A stretch of 64,000 nucleotides of DNA. Origin: Larkinella soli. GTDB lineage: Bacteria; Bacteroidota; Bacteroidia; Cytophagales; Spirosomataceae. Position numbers and translations under genes: made by a program. The stretch spans positions 62,001-126,000 of the forward strand of contig NZ_QTJY01000011.1 in NCBI RefSeq assembly GCF_003703975.1. Reading direction: 5' to 3'. This document shows positions 18,763 to 27,342 of this stretch, one piece after another. The number at the start of each line of letters is the position of its first letter. Within the stretch, counting starts at the first letter, position 1. A model generated the notes under the pieces. That model saw only the letters and a list, made by a program, of their open reading frames with translations. It had not been told where the DNA came from and did no database searches.

Positions 18763-19575
18763 ATGCCGTTTGTTTCCCTTCTCCGCCGGCTTTTCTTCCG
18801 GCCCGACGTTGTTTATTCCCGGTACGAAAATCAGTTTCAGGCCCGAACACCGGCCGGGCGCCGGTTTTACCTTTTCATGTACCTGCTGCCGGGTCTGGTG
18901 GTCTATGCCGCCATCAACATCCCATCGCTATACGAAGCCGGGGTGCGGGCCACGGGCCTGACCGGCCGGTACTACCAGTACGGCTGGATCGCCTTCATCA
19001 CCTTCGGCTGGCATATGGTTTTACCGTTCCTGATTTTACGGTACCATGACAAACTCAGCGTCCGACAAACCTTCGAGTACCTGGGCATGGACCGGTTCGA
19101 CTGGCGGGGCTGCTCCTACCTGCAGGTGATCGCCTTTCTGCTGTTCACGATCCTGACGCTTCCCTACATGGCTTACCTTCAGCGGCCGATGTACCAATGG
19201 CTCGATGCGGCCCCGCTGCTCCGGATTCCGGACTACAGTATTTTTAAAACCGCCGAATCCCTCTACGGTTTTCCGCCGGTACTCCTGCTACTGCTGTTCA
19301 TCGGCAATTTTGTGGGAGAAGAGCTTTACTTTCGCGGCTATTTGCAGAAAAAGACTGCTTTTCTGGGAAAACACAACGTCTGGGTGAACGGAGTCCTCTT
19401 TGCGGTCTACCATTTATTCCAGATACCGCAGACCTGGCCGCTGGTGATTCCGTCCATGGTTTTTCCGCTGCTGATGGCGGCCCGGAAAAATCTGTACGTG
19501 GTGATCCTGTTTCATCTGCTGGTCAACCTCGTCTGGGCACCGCTCATTCATTTTCTACTGCCGTTCATGCCCTGA
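18763..19575 (+). CDS. CPBP-family intramembrane glutamic protease (Abi/CAAX-like)
   Basis: 270 residues with about seven or eight membrane helices. The catalytic signature of the CPBP/Rce1 family is present: Glu186-Glu187-x-x-x-Arg191 (GEELYFRGYL), with conserved His in NGVLFAVYHLF and in VVILFHLLVN. A TTG 36 nt upstream is a weaker alternative start. Family members process prenylated or other membrane proteins, and in bacteria are sometimes linked to bacteriocin self-immunity. Nothing nearby supports that role here; the lanthipeptide operon is 29 kb away. Confidence 0.88.
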   Translation: MPFVSLLRRLFFRPDVVYSRYENQFQARTPAGRRFYLFMYLLPGLVVYAAINIPSLYEAGVRATGLTGRYYQYGWIAFITFGWHMVLPFLILRYHDKLSVRQTFEYLGMDRFDWRGCSYLQVIAFLLFTILTLPYMAYLQRPMYQWLDAAPLLRIPDYSIFKTAESLYGFPPVLLLLLFIGNFVGEELYFRGYLQKKTAFLGKHNVWVNGVLFAVYHLFQIPQTWPLVIPSMVFPLLMAARKNLYVVILFHLLVNLVWAPLIHFLLPFMP

Positions 19576-19621
19576 AACCGCAAGACCGTTTCCCAAAGCC
19601 GATTCGAAGATTCTGAAAACG

Positions 19622-19657
19622 AACGAAGCCACCGTCCATTCCGGCGGTGGCTTCGTT
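19622..19657. terminator. Bidirectional terminator between convergent genes
   Basis: Perfect 13-bp inverted repeat, arms aacgaagccaccg and cggtggcttcgtt, loop of 10 nt. It lies between the CPBP protease gene (plus) and the membrane protein gene (minus), so it can serve both. Confidence 0.75.
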
Positions 19658-19677
19658 TCGGGTAAATGAAAGCGGGA

Positions 19678-20577
19678 TCAGTGCGCCCGGGAGAGTTCGT
19701 CCCAACCGGGCCGGTAGGCAAACCGAACGAGGAAGAAAGACCATACGGCCATGGAGAGAACCATTTCCGGGATATGCGCCATCCGTACCGGAACCGGCAT
19801 CAGCGGATTGGGCAAAATGAGCGGAACGGAAATCAACACGCTGCAAACCAGCATCATGCTGATCAGAAAGGTCTGCCGGCGGCCGGCATACAGCAGCGCC
19901 ATCCCCATCGCTCCCAGCAGCCAGCCGATCCCGCGGCCATACTGAAACAGCAGGAAAGACGGTTTGATGCCCTCTATGTGGGTCAGGAACGGCAGCAGCC
20001 CGGTACTCCCCGAATAAAACTGCCTTACTTCCGGGGACTGCCAGGCCACGAAATAGCCAAACGAGAAATAAATGAGCACATAGAGCAGCGGGAGGGCGAA
20101 AAAGGCGGAGAGGTGGAAAACCGGCGGAGGCAGAACAGGGCGGCCGACGGCCGGTGCCTTGCCTTTTTTCAGCAGAAACACGGCCGCCGGGATGATCAGC
20201 ACTTTTTCGAGGAAACTGCTCAGGGCAATCAGGCCGACGTTCCGGGGCGTCAGGGCCGGGAAGGCGGTGTGGAACCACAGCGGCTCCAGCTGCAGCATGA
20301 AGGTTTCGAAATAAAACAGGACCGCCACCAGCAGGGCCGCCAGCCGCAGGCCGGAAGCCCCGGCGTTCAGAATCAGGAAGGTCAGTACCGCCGTTCGAAC
20401 GGCAAGATAAACCATCGACAAAACCGGCAGGCGGGCGGCTTCTTCCGGGGGCAGGGTACCGAGCGAGGGCGAAAATGCCGGCAGGACCGCGTTGACCCCG
20501 GCAAAAACCAGCACGTGCAGAACGAACAGGGCGAAAAACCGGCCGGCGAGTTGCGGCCGCGATACGAAAAGGCTCAT
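19678..20577 (-). CDS. Polytopic membrane protein of unknown function, co-transcribed with a TetR regulator
   Basis: 299 residues with about eight hydrophobic helices spread along the chain (for example LFVLHVLVFAGVNAVLP, AALLVAVLFYFETFMLQ, FFALPLLYVLIYFSFGYFV). No catalytic motif recognised. Its start lies 20 nt after the stop of the TetR gene on the same strand, so the two form an operon controlled by that repressor. This arrangement usually marks a regulated transport, resistance or envelope function, but the sequence does not show which. Confidence 0.75.
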   Translation of the reverse strand: MSLFVSRPQLAGRFFALFVLHVLVFAGVNAVLPAFSPSLGTLPPEEAARLPVLSMVYLAVRTAVLTFLILNAGASGLRLAALLVAVLFYFETFMLQLEPLWFHTAFPALTPRNVGLIALSSFLEKVLIIPAAVFLLKKGKAPAVGRPVLPPPVFHLSAFFALPLLYVLIYFSFGYFVAWQSPEVRQFYSGSTGLLPFLTHIEGIKPSFLLFQYGRGIGWLLGAMGMALLYAGRRQTFLISMMLVCSVLISVPLILPNPLMPVPVRMAHIPEMVLSMAVWSFFLVRFAYRPGWDELSRAH

Positions 20578-20597
20578 GGGCGTATGATGAAAGTTGG

Positions 20598-21191
20598 TTA
20601 GGTTTTCGGGGGAAGCAACTGCTCGACAAACAGCGTCCGGAACCGCTCCACCACCTCGTCCACCTCCAGACTGGCATTGATGAACAAATAACCCAGCGAG
20701 CCGGTCAGGGCGGAAAGCAGGACGATGGCCTGGCTTCGGGGGTCGTGCGGCCGGAAGCGTCCCTCGGCCGTGCCCTTCCGGTACACCTCCGTAACCATCC
20801 TGATCAGAGCGTTGGAAGCCTGCGTCTGATACTCCGACAGTTCCTCGACCTCCATCGTTTTGGTCATCGAAAGGGAAAAGAAGTACAGTTCTTTCCGGTG
20901 GGTGGCCCAGTATTCAAGGTAGTCTTTAATGAAGGACCTCAGCCCGGCCGGTTCGTCGGTGGCCGTCACGAGGGCCGTGACGATGCCGGCCAGCCCACCG
21001 CTGAAATGTTTGTTGGTTTCGAGCAGCAGGTGATCTTTGCTGCGGAAGTGATGGTAAATGCCGCCCTTGGTCAGGCCCGCCCGCTGACTGATCCGCTCCA
21101 TACTGGCCCCGGCATACCCCCGCTCCAGAAACTCATCGACGGCGGCCTGTAAGATTTCATTTACGCGCTCTTCTCTGGGTCGTTTCGCCAT
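20598..21191 (-). CDS. TetR/AcrR-family transcription repressor
   Basis: 197 residues. The N-terminal DNA-binding helix-turn-helix is at about 10-56 (EILQAAVDEFLERGYAGASM then ISQRAGLTKGGIYHHFRSKD). The C-terminal helical domain resembles TetR_C ligand pockets; the ligand is unknown. A 21-bp palindrome overlaps its own predicted transcription start, so it very probably represses itself and the downstream membrane protein. The ATG at 21191 is the only start preserving the first helix. Confidence 0.94.
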   Translation of the reverse strand: MAKRPREERVNEILQAAVDEFLERGYAGASMERISQRAGLTKGGIYHHFRSKDHLLLETNKHFSGGLAGIVTALVTATDEPAGLRSFIKDYLEYWATHRKELYFFSLSMTKTMEVEELSEYQTQASNALIRMVTEVYRKGTAEGRFRPHDPRSQAIVLLSALTGSLGYLFINASLEVDEVVERFRTLFVEQLLPPKT

Positions 21192-21211
21192 TTTTTCCTA
21201 CTGTCCAGTCT

Positions 21212-21232
21212 ACATACCGACCGTCGGTATGT
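21212..21232. promoter_or_regulatory. TetR-type operator palindrome
   Basis: Perfect inverted repeat with 10-nt arms acataccgac and gtcggtatgt around one central base. The core (taccgac-n-gtcggta) resembles known TetR-family operators. It lies 21 nt upstream of the TetR start codon, and the predicted transcription start (about 21232) falls on its edge, so a bound dimer would block initiation. Confidence 0.8.
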
Positions 21233-21234
21233 TA

Positions 21235-21266
21235 CAAACATAGTACTTTCAGCCGGACAAAACAAA
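21235..21266 (-). promoter_or_regulatory. Promoter of the TetR-membrane protein operon
   Basis: Minus strand: TTTG (21263-21266), 20 nt, then TATGTTTG (21235-21242), an exact match to both Bacteroidota elements. The predicted leader is about 41 nt and begins in the operator. Confidence 0.7.
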
Positions 21267-21314
21267 TTTCCCGGAACCCCTCCGCCAATTTTTCGACGGA
21301 ACCGGCCGAACGCT

Positions 21315-21322
21315 TATCTTGG
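21315..21322 (+). promoter_or_regulatory. Putative -7 box of the AraC-type regulator
   Basis: TATCTTGG, one mismatch to TAnnTTTG, about 16 nt of leader before the ATG at 21341. A TTTC about 20 nt upstream (21291-21294) is a weak -33 element. Confidence 0.35.
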
Positions 21323-21340
21323 GAACGAAATTCCGCCTTC

Positions 21341-22159
21341 ATGAAGCTTCAGGTCCTGACCCCCGAACCTCCTCTTCAGCCTTTTATTGCTGCTTTCTGG
21401 TACTTTGAAAGCGACTTTGGGGTGCCGGTGACCGACAACCGGGTGATTGCACCGAACGGCAAGGCCAAAATCATCATCCCCTTCCGCAACGCCCTGTTTA
21501 CCCACCTGGACGGCCGGGAAACCGAGTACCCGGAACAGTCGGTTTTCTTCATCGGCCTCTGGGACCGGCCGGTCACGCTCAGTTCGCGGTCCCGCTCCAC
21601 CGGAACCATCGGCCTGGAACTGACGCCGGAAGGAGCCTACCGCTTTACGGACCTTTCGATGTTCGAGCTGACCAACCGGATCATCCCGTTCGACGAACTG
21701 TACGGACCGGCGGGCCGTGCGCTGCAGGAGCGCATCGGCAATGCGGTGACGATGGACGAGCGGTTACAGCTGATCCAGTCCTTCCTGATCGCCCGGCTGG
21801 ATCGGCGGCCCCCCAACAGTCTGGTCGATCATACCGTCGGGCTGATCCGGGAGTCGATGGGGCTGGTGCCGGTTCAGGAACTGGAGCGCCGGACCGGTTA
21901 TTCGCGCCGGTACCTCGACCTGCTCTTCCGCGACCACCTCGGCCTTTCGCCCAAGACGCTGGCGACCATCGTGCGGTTTCAGCGGATGTACCGCATCTGG
22001 GCCACCGACGACCGCATGACCTTTTCCGAAGAATCCCTCTACGACCTCTATTACGACCAGGCACATTTCATCCGCGAATTCCGGCGCTATACCGGCTATT
22101 CACCCCGGCAGTATACCCGGATCAGGAACGAATTCGGAAAAATCTTCTACCGTCGGTAG
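21341..22159 (+). CDS. AraC-family transcription regulator
   Basis: 272 residues. The N-terminal half (MKLQVLTPEPPLQPFIAAFW) is of the DUF6597 kind that precedes many AraC domains. The C-terminal AraC helix-turn-helix pair lies at about 170-265 (VQELERRTGYSRRYLDLLFR; YDQAHFIREFRRYTGYSPRQ). The signature FxREFRRYTGYSPRQY is well preserved. Soluble, no signal peptide. It is divergent from the TetR gene and shares a 150-nt regulatory gap with it. The likely target is unknown; the small membrane protein gene downstream is a candidate. Confidence 0.93.
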   Translation: MKLQVLTPEPPLQPFIAAFWYFESDFGVPVTDNRVIAPNGKAKIIIPFRNALFTHLDGRETEYPEQSVFFIGLWDRPVTLSSRSRSTGTIGLELTPEGAYRFTDLSMFELTNRIIPFDELYGPAGRALQERIGNAVTMDERLQLIQSFLIARLDRRPPNSLVDHTVGLIRESMGLVPVQELERRTGYSRRYLDLLFRDHLGLSPKTLATIVRFQRMYRIWATDDRMTFSEESLYDLYYDQAHFIREFRRYTGYSPRQYTRIRNEFGKIFYRR

Positions 22160-22268
22160 CACTTCCCATTTTTACAATTTTTTCCGGACGCGCCGGATCA
22201 ACTTTGTGGGGTCGGTTTCCCCACGAACCGGGAGGAACCATTCATAATACCACTTAAAATCAAGTTTT

Positions 22269-22733
22269 ATGAATCCTAAACTTTCCCTTCGGCTGGCGTC
22301 CGGGTGCGCCCTTTTCTTTCTGGCCGGTCACAGCATCGGTCACCTGACCCGCAGGCAGATCGACGATCCGGCGGGGCAGTCGGTGCTGCGGCACATGGAA
22401 TCCTTCCGGTTTCCGATCGGCGGGCAGCTTCGCACCTACGACGAATTTTATACCGGCATGAGCCTCAACCTGATCATCAGTCTGGCGATGCTCGCGGTTC
22501 TGCTCTGGCTGCTTTCCTCCCTGACCGTCTCCCAGGCCGCCGTCGTCCGGAAGCTGCTCTGGCCGGTGATGGGCTGCCTGTTCCTGTTTTCCGTCACGAG
22601 TTTCCTGTTTTTCTTCCCCCTGCCCGGGATTTCCTGCGCTCTGGCGGTCGGCTTCATCGGCTGGGCAATCCGCGGGCTGGACGACCGCGGCCGCCAACAG
22701 TCTGAACGGTTTTTCACACAACCCGGAAGATAA
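22269..22733 (+). CDS. Small four-helix membrane protein, unknown function
   Basis: 154 residues. Four hydrophobic segments at about 8-26, 64-85, 96-116 and 118-136, separated by short loops, with a basic C-terminus. The spacing and the conserved-looking HSIGHLT and YTGMSLNLIISLAM resemble small integral membrane proteins annotated only as hypothetical in Bacteroidota. A CAACTTTG box lies about 60 nt upstream. It follows the AraC regulator on the same strand by 109 nt and could be its target. Confidence 0.75.
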   Translation: MNPKLSLRLASGCALFFLAGHSIGHLTRRQIDDPAGQSVLRHMESFRFPIGGQLRTYDEFYTGMSLNLIISLAMLAVLLWLLSSLTVSQAAVVRKLLWPVMGCLFLFSVTSFLFFFPLPGISCALAVGFIGWAIRGLDDRGRQQSERFFTQPGR

Positions 22734-22850
22734 ATGGAGCGGGGTTGCCGGGTCCGGGCCACCTTTGTTCGGCTGCGTCACTGCGGCCGGGGCGGTTTTC
22801 GGGACACCGACACCAGTCGAAGCGCTCCTGTGCCGTTCAGCACCAGATTG

Positions 22851-22918
22851 GTCGGAGACGAGCCCCTTTCCGGTTACATTTAGTGAGCCGGTTCTGCGCC
22901 GGCGGCTTCGTCTCCGAC
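22851..22918. repeat. Long interrupted inverted repeat upstream of the second LytS gene
   Basis: Arms gtcggagacgagcc (22851-22864) and ggcttcgtctccgac (22904-22918) pair with a single 1-nt bulge. A promoter-like TACATTTA (22875-22882) lies between them, and the 3' arm ends 10 nt before the ATG of the LytS gene. It could be an operator flanking the promoter or an RNA hairpin covering the ribosome-loading region. Confidence 0.6.
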
Positions 22919-22928
22919 CCGAAATTTT

Positions 22929-24077
22929 ATGAAGACCCTGATCAACCCCTCGGCCCTTCCCCTCAGCGAGCGCGTCATCCGCCGGTATACGTTCGGCTTT
23001 TTCGTAGGGTTCCTGATTGTTTCGCTGGTCGAGATTTTCGCTTCCTACGCCTTACGGAAGGATTTTCGGTATCCGGCCCTCGAAATCGCCTACTTCGCCG
23101 TTCAGTGGTCGATCTGGACCCTCCTCAGCCCCATCATCGTCCACCTCGCCTTCCGGTATCCGTTGAACGGCCGGCCGCTGGTCCGCTGGGTCGGGACGCA
23201 TCTGGTGCTGGGCACGCTGTTCATTACGCTGGAGTTTCTGGTCGAGATTCCCACCGCTCGGCTGTTGAAAACCTGGATCTGTCACAGTCCGGTTGACACC
23301 GTGGCGCAGTATCTGGCCCAGTATGTGACGCGGTTCAACTATTTCCTCCTGATCTATCTGTTCGTGGTGGTCTGCATCAACGTGTATCTGTACGTGGTCC
23401 GGTATCACCAGGCGACCATCAACCGGCAGGAGGTCGAACTGAAGGCGGAGCAGCTGCGGACCCAGCTGGCCGATGCCCGGCTCCAGGCGCTGAAAATGCA
23501 GCTCGACCCGCACTTCCTGTTCAACACGCACAACGCCGTGACGGCCCTGATGCTGACGGGCGACAATGAGCGGGCCATCCGCATGATCAACGGCCTGAGC
23601 AGCCTGTTGCGGGCCATGCTGCAACGCCGGGAAGATCAATTGGTTACGCTGGAAGAAGAACTTCATTTTTCGGGAATGTACCTCGATCTTCAGCAAATCC
23701 GCTTCCGCGACCGGCTTCGCATCCGCATCGACCGGGAACCGGAAGCCGGGCGCTGTTTAGTGCCTCATTTTATTCTACAGCCGCTGATCGAGAACGCCGT
23801 CATTCACGGGGTGGAAGCTTCACTGGGCGAGAAGTTCATTCGGGTGACGGCGCAGGCGTCGGGCGACCGGCTCGAACTGACGGTCACCAACAGCTACAAC
23901 CCGCACGCCGGCCACCGGCACGGGACCGGCATCGGCCTGACCAACACCCGCCGGAGGCTGGAATATCTGTACGGTTCCCGAGCCGATCTGAGTTTCAGCC
24001 CCGGCCCGACCTCCGTGACGGTCCGGGTGACGTTTCCCCTCCGGTTTGCCGACCAGCCTCTGACCGTCGAAGCCTGA
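22929..24077 (+). CDS. LytS-family membrane sensor histidine kinase (second copy)
   Basis: 382 residues. Four membrane helices (about 20-40, 53-73, 88-106, 138-158), a coiled-coil linker (160-188), then the His_kinase domain with His195 in LDPHFLFNTH and an ATPase with N-box PLIENAVIHG and G-box GTGIGLTNTRRRLE. It has the same architecture as the kinase at 5.1 kb and is clearly paralogous. Asp replaces Asn before the PHFLFN motif. Its partner regulator begins 3 nt after the stop. Signal unknown. Confidence 0.93.
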   Translation: MKTLINPSALPLSERVIRRYTFGFFVGFLIVSLVEIFASYALRKDFRYPALEIAYFAVQWSIWTLLSPIIVHLAFRYPLNGRPLVRWVGTHLVLGTLFITLEFLVEIPTARLLKTWICHSPVDTVAQYLAQYVTRFNYFLLIYLFVVVCINVYLYVVRYHQATINRQEVELKAEQLRTQLADARLQALKMQLDPHFLFNTHNAVTALMLTGDNERAIRMINGLSSLLRAMLQRREDQLVTLEEELHFSGMYLDLQQIRFRDRLRIRIDREPEAGRCLVPHFILQPLIENAVIHGVEASLGEKFIRVTAQASGDRLELTVTNSYNPHAGHRHGTGIGLTNTRRRLEYLYGSRADLSFSPGPTSVTVRVTFPLRFADQPLTVEA

Positions 24078-24080
24078 GCC

Positions 24081-24866
24081 ATGACCACCTTCCGAACCCT
24101 GCTGATCGACGACGAGGAACTGTCTCGGGAAGTACTGAAATCGTTCCTGTACGAGCGGCCGGAGATCACCGTCGTCTGTGAATGTGCGGACGGCTATTCG
24201 GCCGTCGAGCAGATTACCACCCTCCGGCCGGATTTTATCTTCCTGGATGTGCAGATGCCCGAAATGGACGGTTTCGAGGTGGTGCGGCAGGTGCAGCCGG
24301 TCTATCTGCCGTACATTATTTTCGCGACGGCCTACGACCAGTATGCCCTGAAAGCCTTCGAGCTGAAAGCCCTGGATTACCTGCTCAAACCGTTCGACCG
24401 GCGCCGGTTCGGGCAGGCCGTGGCGCGGGCCGTCGAACAGCTGACCCTCCGGCGGGCCTCCGACTTCCACACCCGCATCGAGTCTCTGCTCACCCACGAG
24501 GAAACGGAACGCCCCACCCGGAAGCCGGAGTACCTGCCCCGGCTGATGATCCGGGATCACCGGCGGATTTTCTTCGTTCCGGTGGAGGAAGTCGACTATC
24601 TGGAAGCGGACGGCAATTACCTCTGGGTTCATACCGAGGGCCGGCGCCACCTGATGAACGAATCCATCAGCCGGCTGGAGCAGAGCCTGTCACCGGAGCG
24701 GTTTATCCGGATCAACCGCTCCTACATCATCAACCAGTACGCCATCCAGGAAATGGAGCCCTATTTCAACGGGGAATATAATGTAAAGCTGAAGACCGGG
24801 GCCGTCCTGCGCTGGAGCCGCTCCTACCGCGACCGGTTGACGCAGCTCGCCGGGTGGACACCGTGA
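24081..24866 (+). CDS. LytTR-family response regulator (second copy)
   Basis: 261 residues. Receiver domain about 5-120 with acidic residues in LLIDDEE and phospho-acceptor Asp56 in FIFLDVQMP; LytTR DNA-binding domain about 155-258 with FIRINRSYIINQYAI and WSRSYRDRLTQLAG. Partner of the kinase directly upstream. Converges with the next gene, leaving only 4 nt between stop codons. Confidence 0.95.
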   Translation: MTTFRTLLIDDEELSREVLKSFLYERPEITVVCECADGYSAVEQITTLRPDFIFLDVQMPEMDGFEVVRQVQPVYLPYIIFATAYDQYALKAFELKALDYLLKPFDRRRFGQAVARAVEQLTLRRASDFHTRIESLLTHEETERPTRKPEYLPRLMIRDHRRIFFVPVEEVDYLEADGNYLWVHTEGRRHLMNESISRLEQSLSPERFIRINRSYIINQYAIQEMEPYFNGEYNVKLKTGAVLRWSRSYRDRLTQLAGWTP

Positions 24867-24870
24867 ATTC

Positions 24871-25323
24871 CTATTTGGCAAACTCCTGCCGGTAGGTGAT
24901 TTTGCTGACGATCTTCCACTCGCCGTCGATCTTCAGCAGGTTGAAAAAGTCGATGAACCGGAAGGTGGGGTAATCGATCTCGACCCGAGCCTGCCCGGCC
25001 GTTCCGGCGTATTCATACCGCACGATGCGGGTGGTCCGGTCGGCTTTTTTGCCCGCGCCCTTCTTTGCGTTGTTCAGATACTCGGCGATCGGCACGTCGC
25101 GGAACCGGCCGTTGGTGAAGTCCACCAGTTTCATGGAGGCCGAAGGGTGAAAGGCCCTGTTCAGCCGGGTCGTATCGCCGAAGGTGCCGCCGTCGAGGTA
25201 GTTCATCAGCGTTTCCCTGATCCGGTCGTCTTCCGCCGGGGTGGTCTGGGCAAGAACCCCGGTCGGCAGGAAGGGCAACAGAAGAAGGGCGGAGAACAGG
25301 AGGCCGTGTTTCAGTGCGTTCAT
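24871..25323 (-). CDS. Exported NTF2-like (putative lumazine-binding) family protein
   Basis: 150 residues from the ATG at 25323; a longer reading to 25443 would bury the signal peptide. Signal peptide MNALKHGLLFSALLLLPFLP with cleavage near VLAQ. The mature 125 residues have the cone-shaped NTF2-like fold pattern: helix DDRIRETLMNYLDGGTFGDT, then FHPSASM, and strands ending DGEWKIVSKITYRQE. Such proteins bind small molecules or act as accessory domains; no catalytic residues can be assigned. Confidence 0.85.
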   Translation of the reverse strand: MNALKHGLLFSALLLLPFLPTGVLAQTTPAEDDRIRETLMNYLDGGTFGDTTRLNRAFHPSASMKLVDFTNGRFRDVPIAEYLNNAKKGAGKKADRTTRIVRYEYAGTAGQARVEIDYPTFRFIDFFNLLKIDGEWKIVSKITYRQEFAK

Positions 25324-25341
25324 CGGTTTTGCGTTTTTCAC

Positions 25342-25349
25342 CAAACCTA
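25342..25349 (-). promoter_or_regulatory. Putative -7 box of the NTF2-like gene
   Basis: Minus-strand TAGGTTTG, exact match to TAnnTTTG, giving a leader of about 16 nt. No clear TTTG at the expected -33 distance. Confidence 0.4.
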
Positions 25350-25444
25350 ACAACCCGTCGCGCTTCCCGGCCGGTTTTTCATCCGGCCTGTTTTCCTGAC
25401 AGGGTAAGCTGAACGAATCCGCCCTCCGGCTGAAAACCGCCATC

Positions 25445-27301
25445 TCAATTCAGCACGCGGACCTTCAGCAGACTCCCGGCGTGGACGCGGTGGGTGGCTT
25501 TTCGAAAATCCTTTTCGTCGGCTTCGTGAATGTTGGGTACGAACGTCTGCGGGTTGCGGTCGTAGAGCGGGAACATCGTGCTCTGCACCTGCACCATGAT
25601 CCGGTGGCCTTTCCGGAACGTATGCAGCACGTCGATCAGCTCGTAGTTGACGGCGGTCACCTCGCCGGGCCGGAACGGTTTCGGGTGGAGCTTATCGTCC
25701 CGGAATTTCCCCCGGAACGCGTCGTGCCGCACCAGCTGCTGGAAGTCGCTCATCTTCTCATTTTTGGCGGTGGTGGGGTTGTCTTTGGCCTCGCCCGGGT
25801 ACACGTCGATCAGCTTCACGATCCAGTCGGCGTCGGTGCCGGTGGTGGAGACTTTCAGGTTCGCCAGCAGGTTTCCGGCCAGGGTAACGTCCTCCGTCAG
25901 CACCTCCGACTGATACACCAGCACATCCGGCCGCCGGGCGGCAAACCGCTGGTCCTCCACCATGTAATCCGGGTTCATCTCCAGGCCGATCGTCTCGGAA
26001 AACGGAACCGGTTTGGCCGGGTCGGAGACGAATTCGTCAAAGCCGCCGGATCCGGTCGGAGCCTGAAAGGAAAGCTTCCCACCCGGCAGCAGGTACAGCG
26101 CCTTCTCGACGGCGGCTTTGGGCGGCCAGGCGTCGAACGACCGCCACCGGTTGGAACCGGTTTCGAACAGGTGAGCTTCCGGGAAGTCGGCGGTGCCCTC
26201 CCCTTTCAGGAAATGGGCGAAGAATTTCCGTTCGATGTTCTCCTGAAAATAGGGGCCGGTTTTCGATCCGAAACTGACGCTGCCCAGCGACTCGCCGGAG
26301 TCGTTCCAGCCCCCGTGCGTCCACGGCCCGGCCACCAGCACATTGAAAATGCCGGGGTTCTGTTTTTCGATGGCCGCGTAGGTCTTGAAAATCCCGTGCA
26401 GGTCCTCCGCATCGTACCAGCCGCCCACGATCATCACCGCGTGCCGGATGCCTTTCAGGTGCGGCAGAATATTCCGCGACTGCCAGAAGGAATCATAATT
26501 CGGGTGCGCCAGATTGGCCGTCCAGTAGGGGTCTTTGCCGCCGTAATAGTCGGGTTTCTGGGAGTTTTTCATCGGGCCGAGGTTCAGAAAAAACTGATAG
26601 CCGTCTTCGGTCCCGTAATGGAATTCGGTTCTGGAAGGCTCTTGGGTCGGCTTGCCGTCGGTGCGGTTCGTGAAGTACGGGTAAAAATTAAAATTGTGGG
26701 GGATCAGGAACACCCCGTTGTGGTAGCTGTCGTCCCGCCAGAGGTCGGCCATCGGGGCCTGCGGGGAGGATGCCACCAGGGCCGGGTGGCCGCTGAGCGT
26801 CCCGGCCGACACATAGAAGCCGGGGTAGCTGATGCCCCACTGCCCGACCTTGCCGTTGTGGTTCGGGATGTTTTTGAGCAGCCAGTCGATGGTGTCATAC
26901 GTGTCCGTGCTTTCGTCGACGTCCCTTTTCGCTTTCTTTACGTCGATATGGGGCGTCATTTCCTGAAAGATTCCCTCGCTCATCCACCGGCCCCGGACGT
27001 CCTGATAGACGAAGATGTATTTGTCCCGGGCGATCACCTCCGACGGTCCGACGCGCCGGGGGAAGTTTTCGGTTCCGTAGGGCCGGCACGAATACGGCGT
27101 CCGCTGCATCAGAATCGGGTATTTGCGATCCGGTCCGGCATCTTTCGGCACATAAACAGCCGTAAAGAGTTTAATTCCGTCACGCACCGGAACCTGGTAC
27201 TCGTACTTGGTATAGTTTTCCGGATAAAACGGGTTGACCGGGGGATTCTGGCCGAAGGCGGTCAGGGAGAGCAGGAGCAGGCAGACAATTCGCAGTTTCA
27301 T
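25445..27301 (-). CDS. CocE/NonD family exported hydrolase (X-Pro dipeptidyl-peptidase S15 fold)
   Basis: 618 residues from the ATG at 27301 (MKLRIVCLLLLSLTAFGQ, signal peptide). An earlier start at 27346 adds 15 unneeded residues. The alpha/beta-hydrolase core (about 35-330) has the nucleophile Ser in GQWGISYPGFY, and the C-terminal half is the jelly-roll domain of the family. Members include cocaine esterase, glutaryl-7-ACA acylase and alpha-amino-acid ester hydrolases, all acting on esters or amides. The substrate is unknown. In the short leader, ccattca and tgaatgg (27302-27321) can form a small hairpin just upstream of the start. Confidence 0.92.
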   Translation of the reverse strand: MKLRIVCLLLLSLTAFGQNPPVNPFYPENYTKYEYQVPVRDGIKLFTAVYVPKDAGPDRKYPILMQRTPYSCRPYGTENFPRRVGPSEVIARDKYIFVYQDVRGRWMSEGIFQEMTPHIDVKKAKRDVDESTDTYDTIDWLLKNIPNHNGKVGQWGISYPGFYVSAGTLSGHPALVASSPQAPMADLWRDDSYHNGVFLIPHNFNFYPYFTNRTDGKPTQEPSRTEFHYGTEDGYQFFLNLGPMKNSQKPDYYGGKDPYWTANLAHPNYDSFWQSRNILPHLKGIRHAVMIVGGWYDAEDLHGIFKTYAAIEKQNPGIFNVLVAGPWTHGGWNDSGESLGSVSFGSKTGPYFQENIERKFFAHFLKGEGTADFPEAHLFETGSNRWRSFDAWPPKAAVEKALYLLPGGKLSFQAPTGSGGFDEFVSDPAKPVPFSETIGLEMNPDYMVEDQRFAARRPDVLVYQSEVLTEDVTLAGNLLANLKVSTTGTDADWIVKLIDVYPGEAKDNPTTAKNEKMSDFQQLVRHDAFRGKFRDDKLHPKPFRPGEVTAVNYELIDVLHTFRKGHRIMVQVQSTMFPLYDRNPQTFVPNIHEADEKDFRKATHRVHAGSLLKVRVLN

Positions 27302-27342
27302 CCATTCATGAAGTTGAATGGTAAAAGTAAGCCGAAATTTTG

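Noticed and set aside
18763-19575. CPBP protease as lanthipeptide immunity protein
   Set aside because: Some CPBP proteins are linked to bacteriocin immunity, but this gene is about 29 kb from the operon and separated by many unrelated genes.
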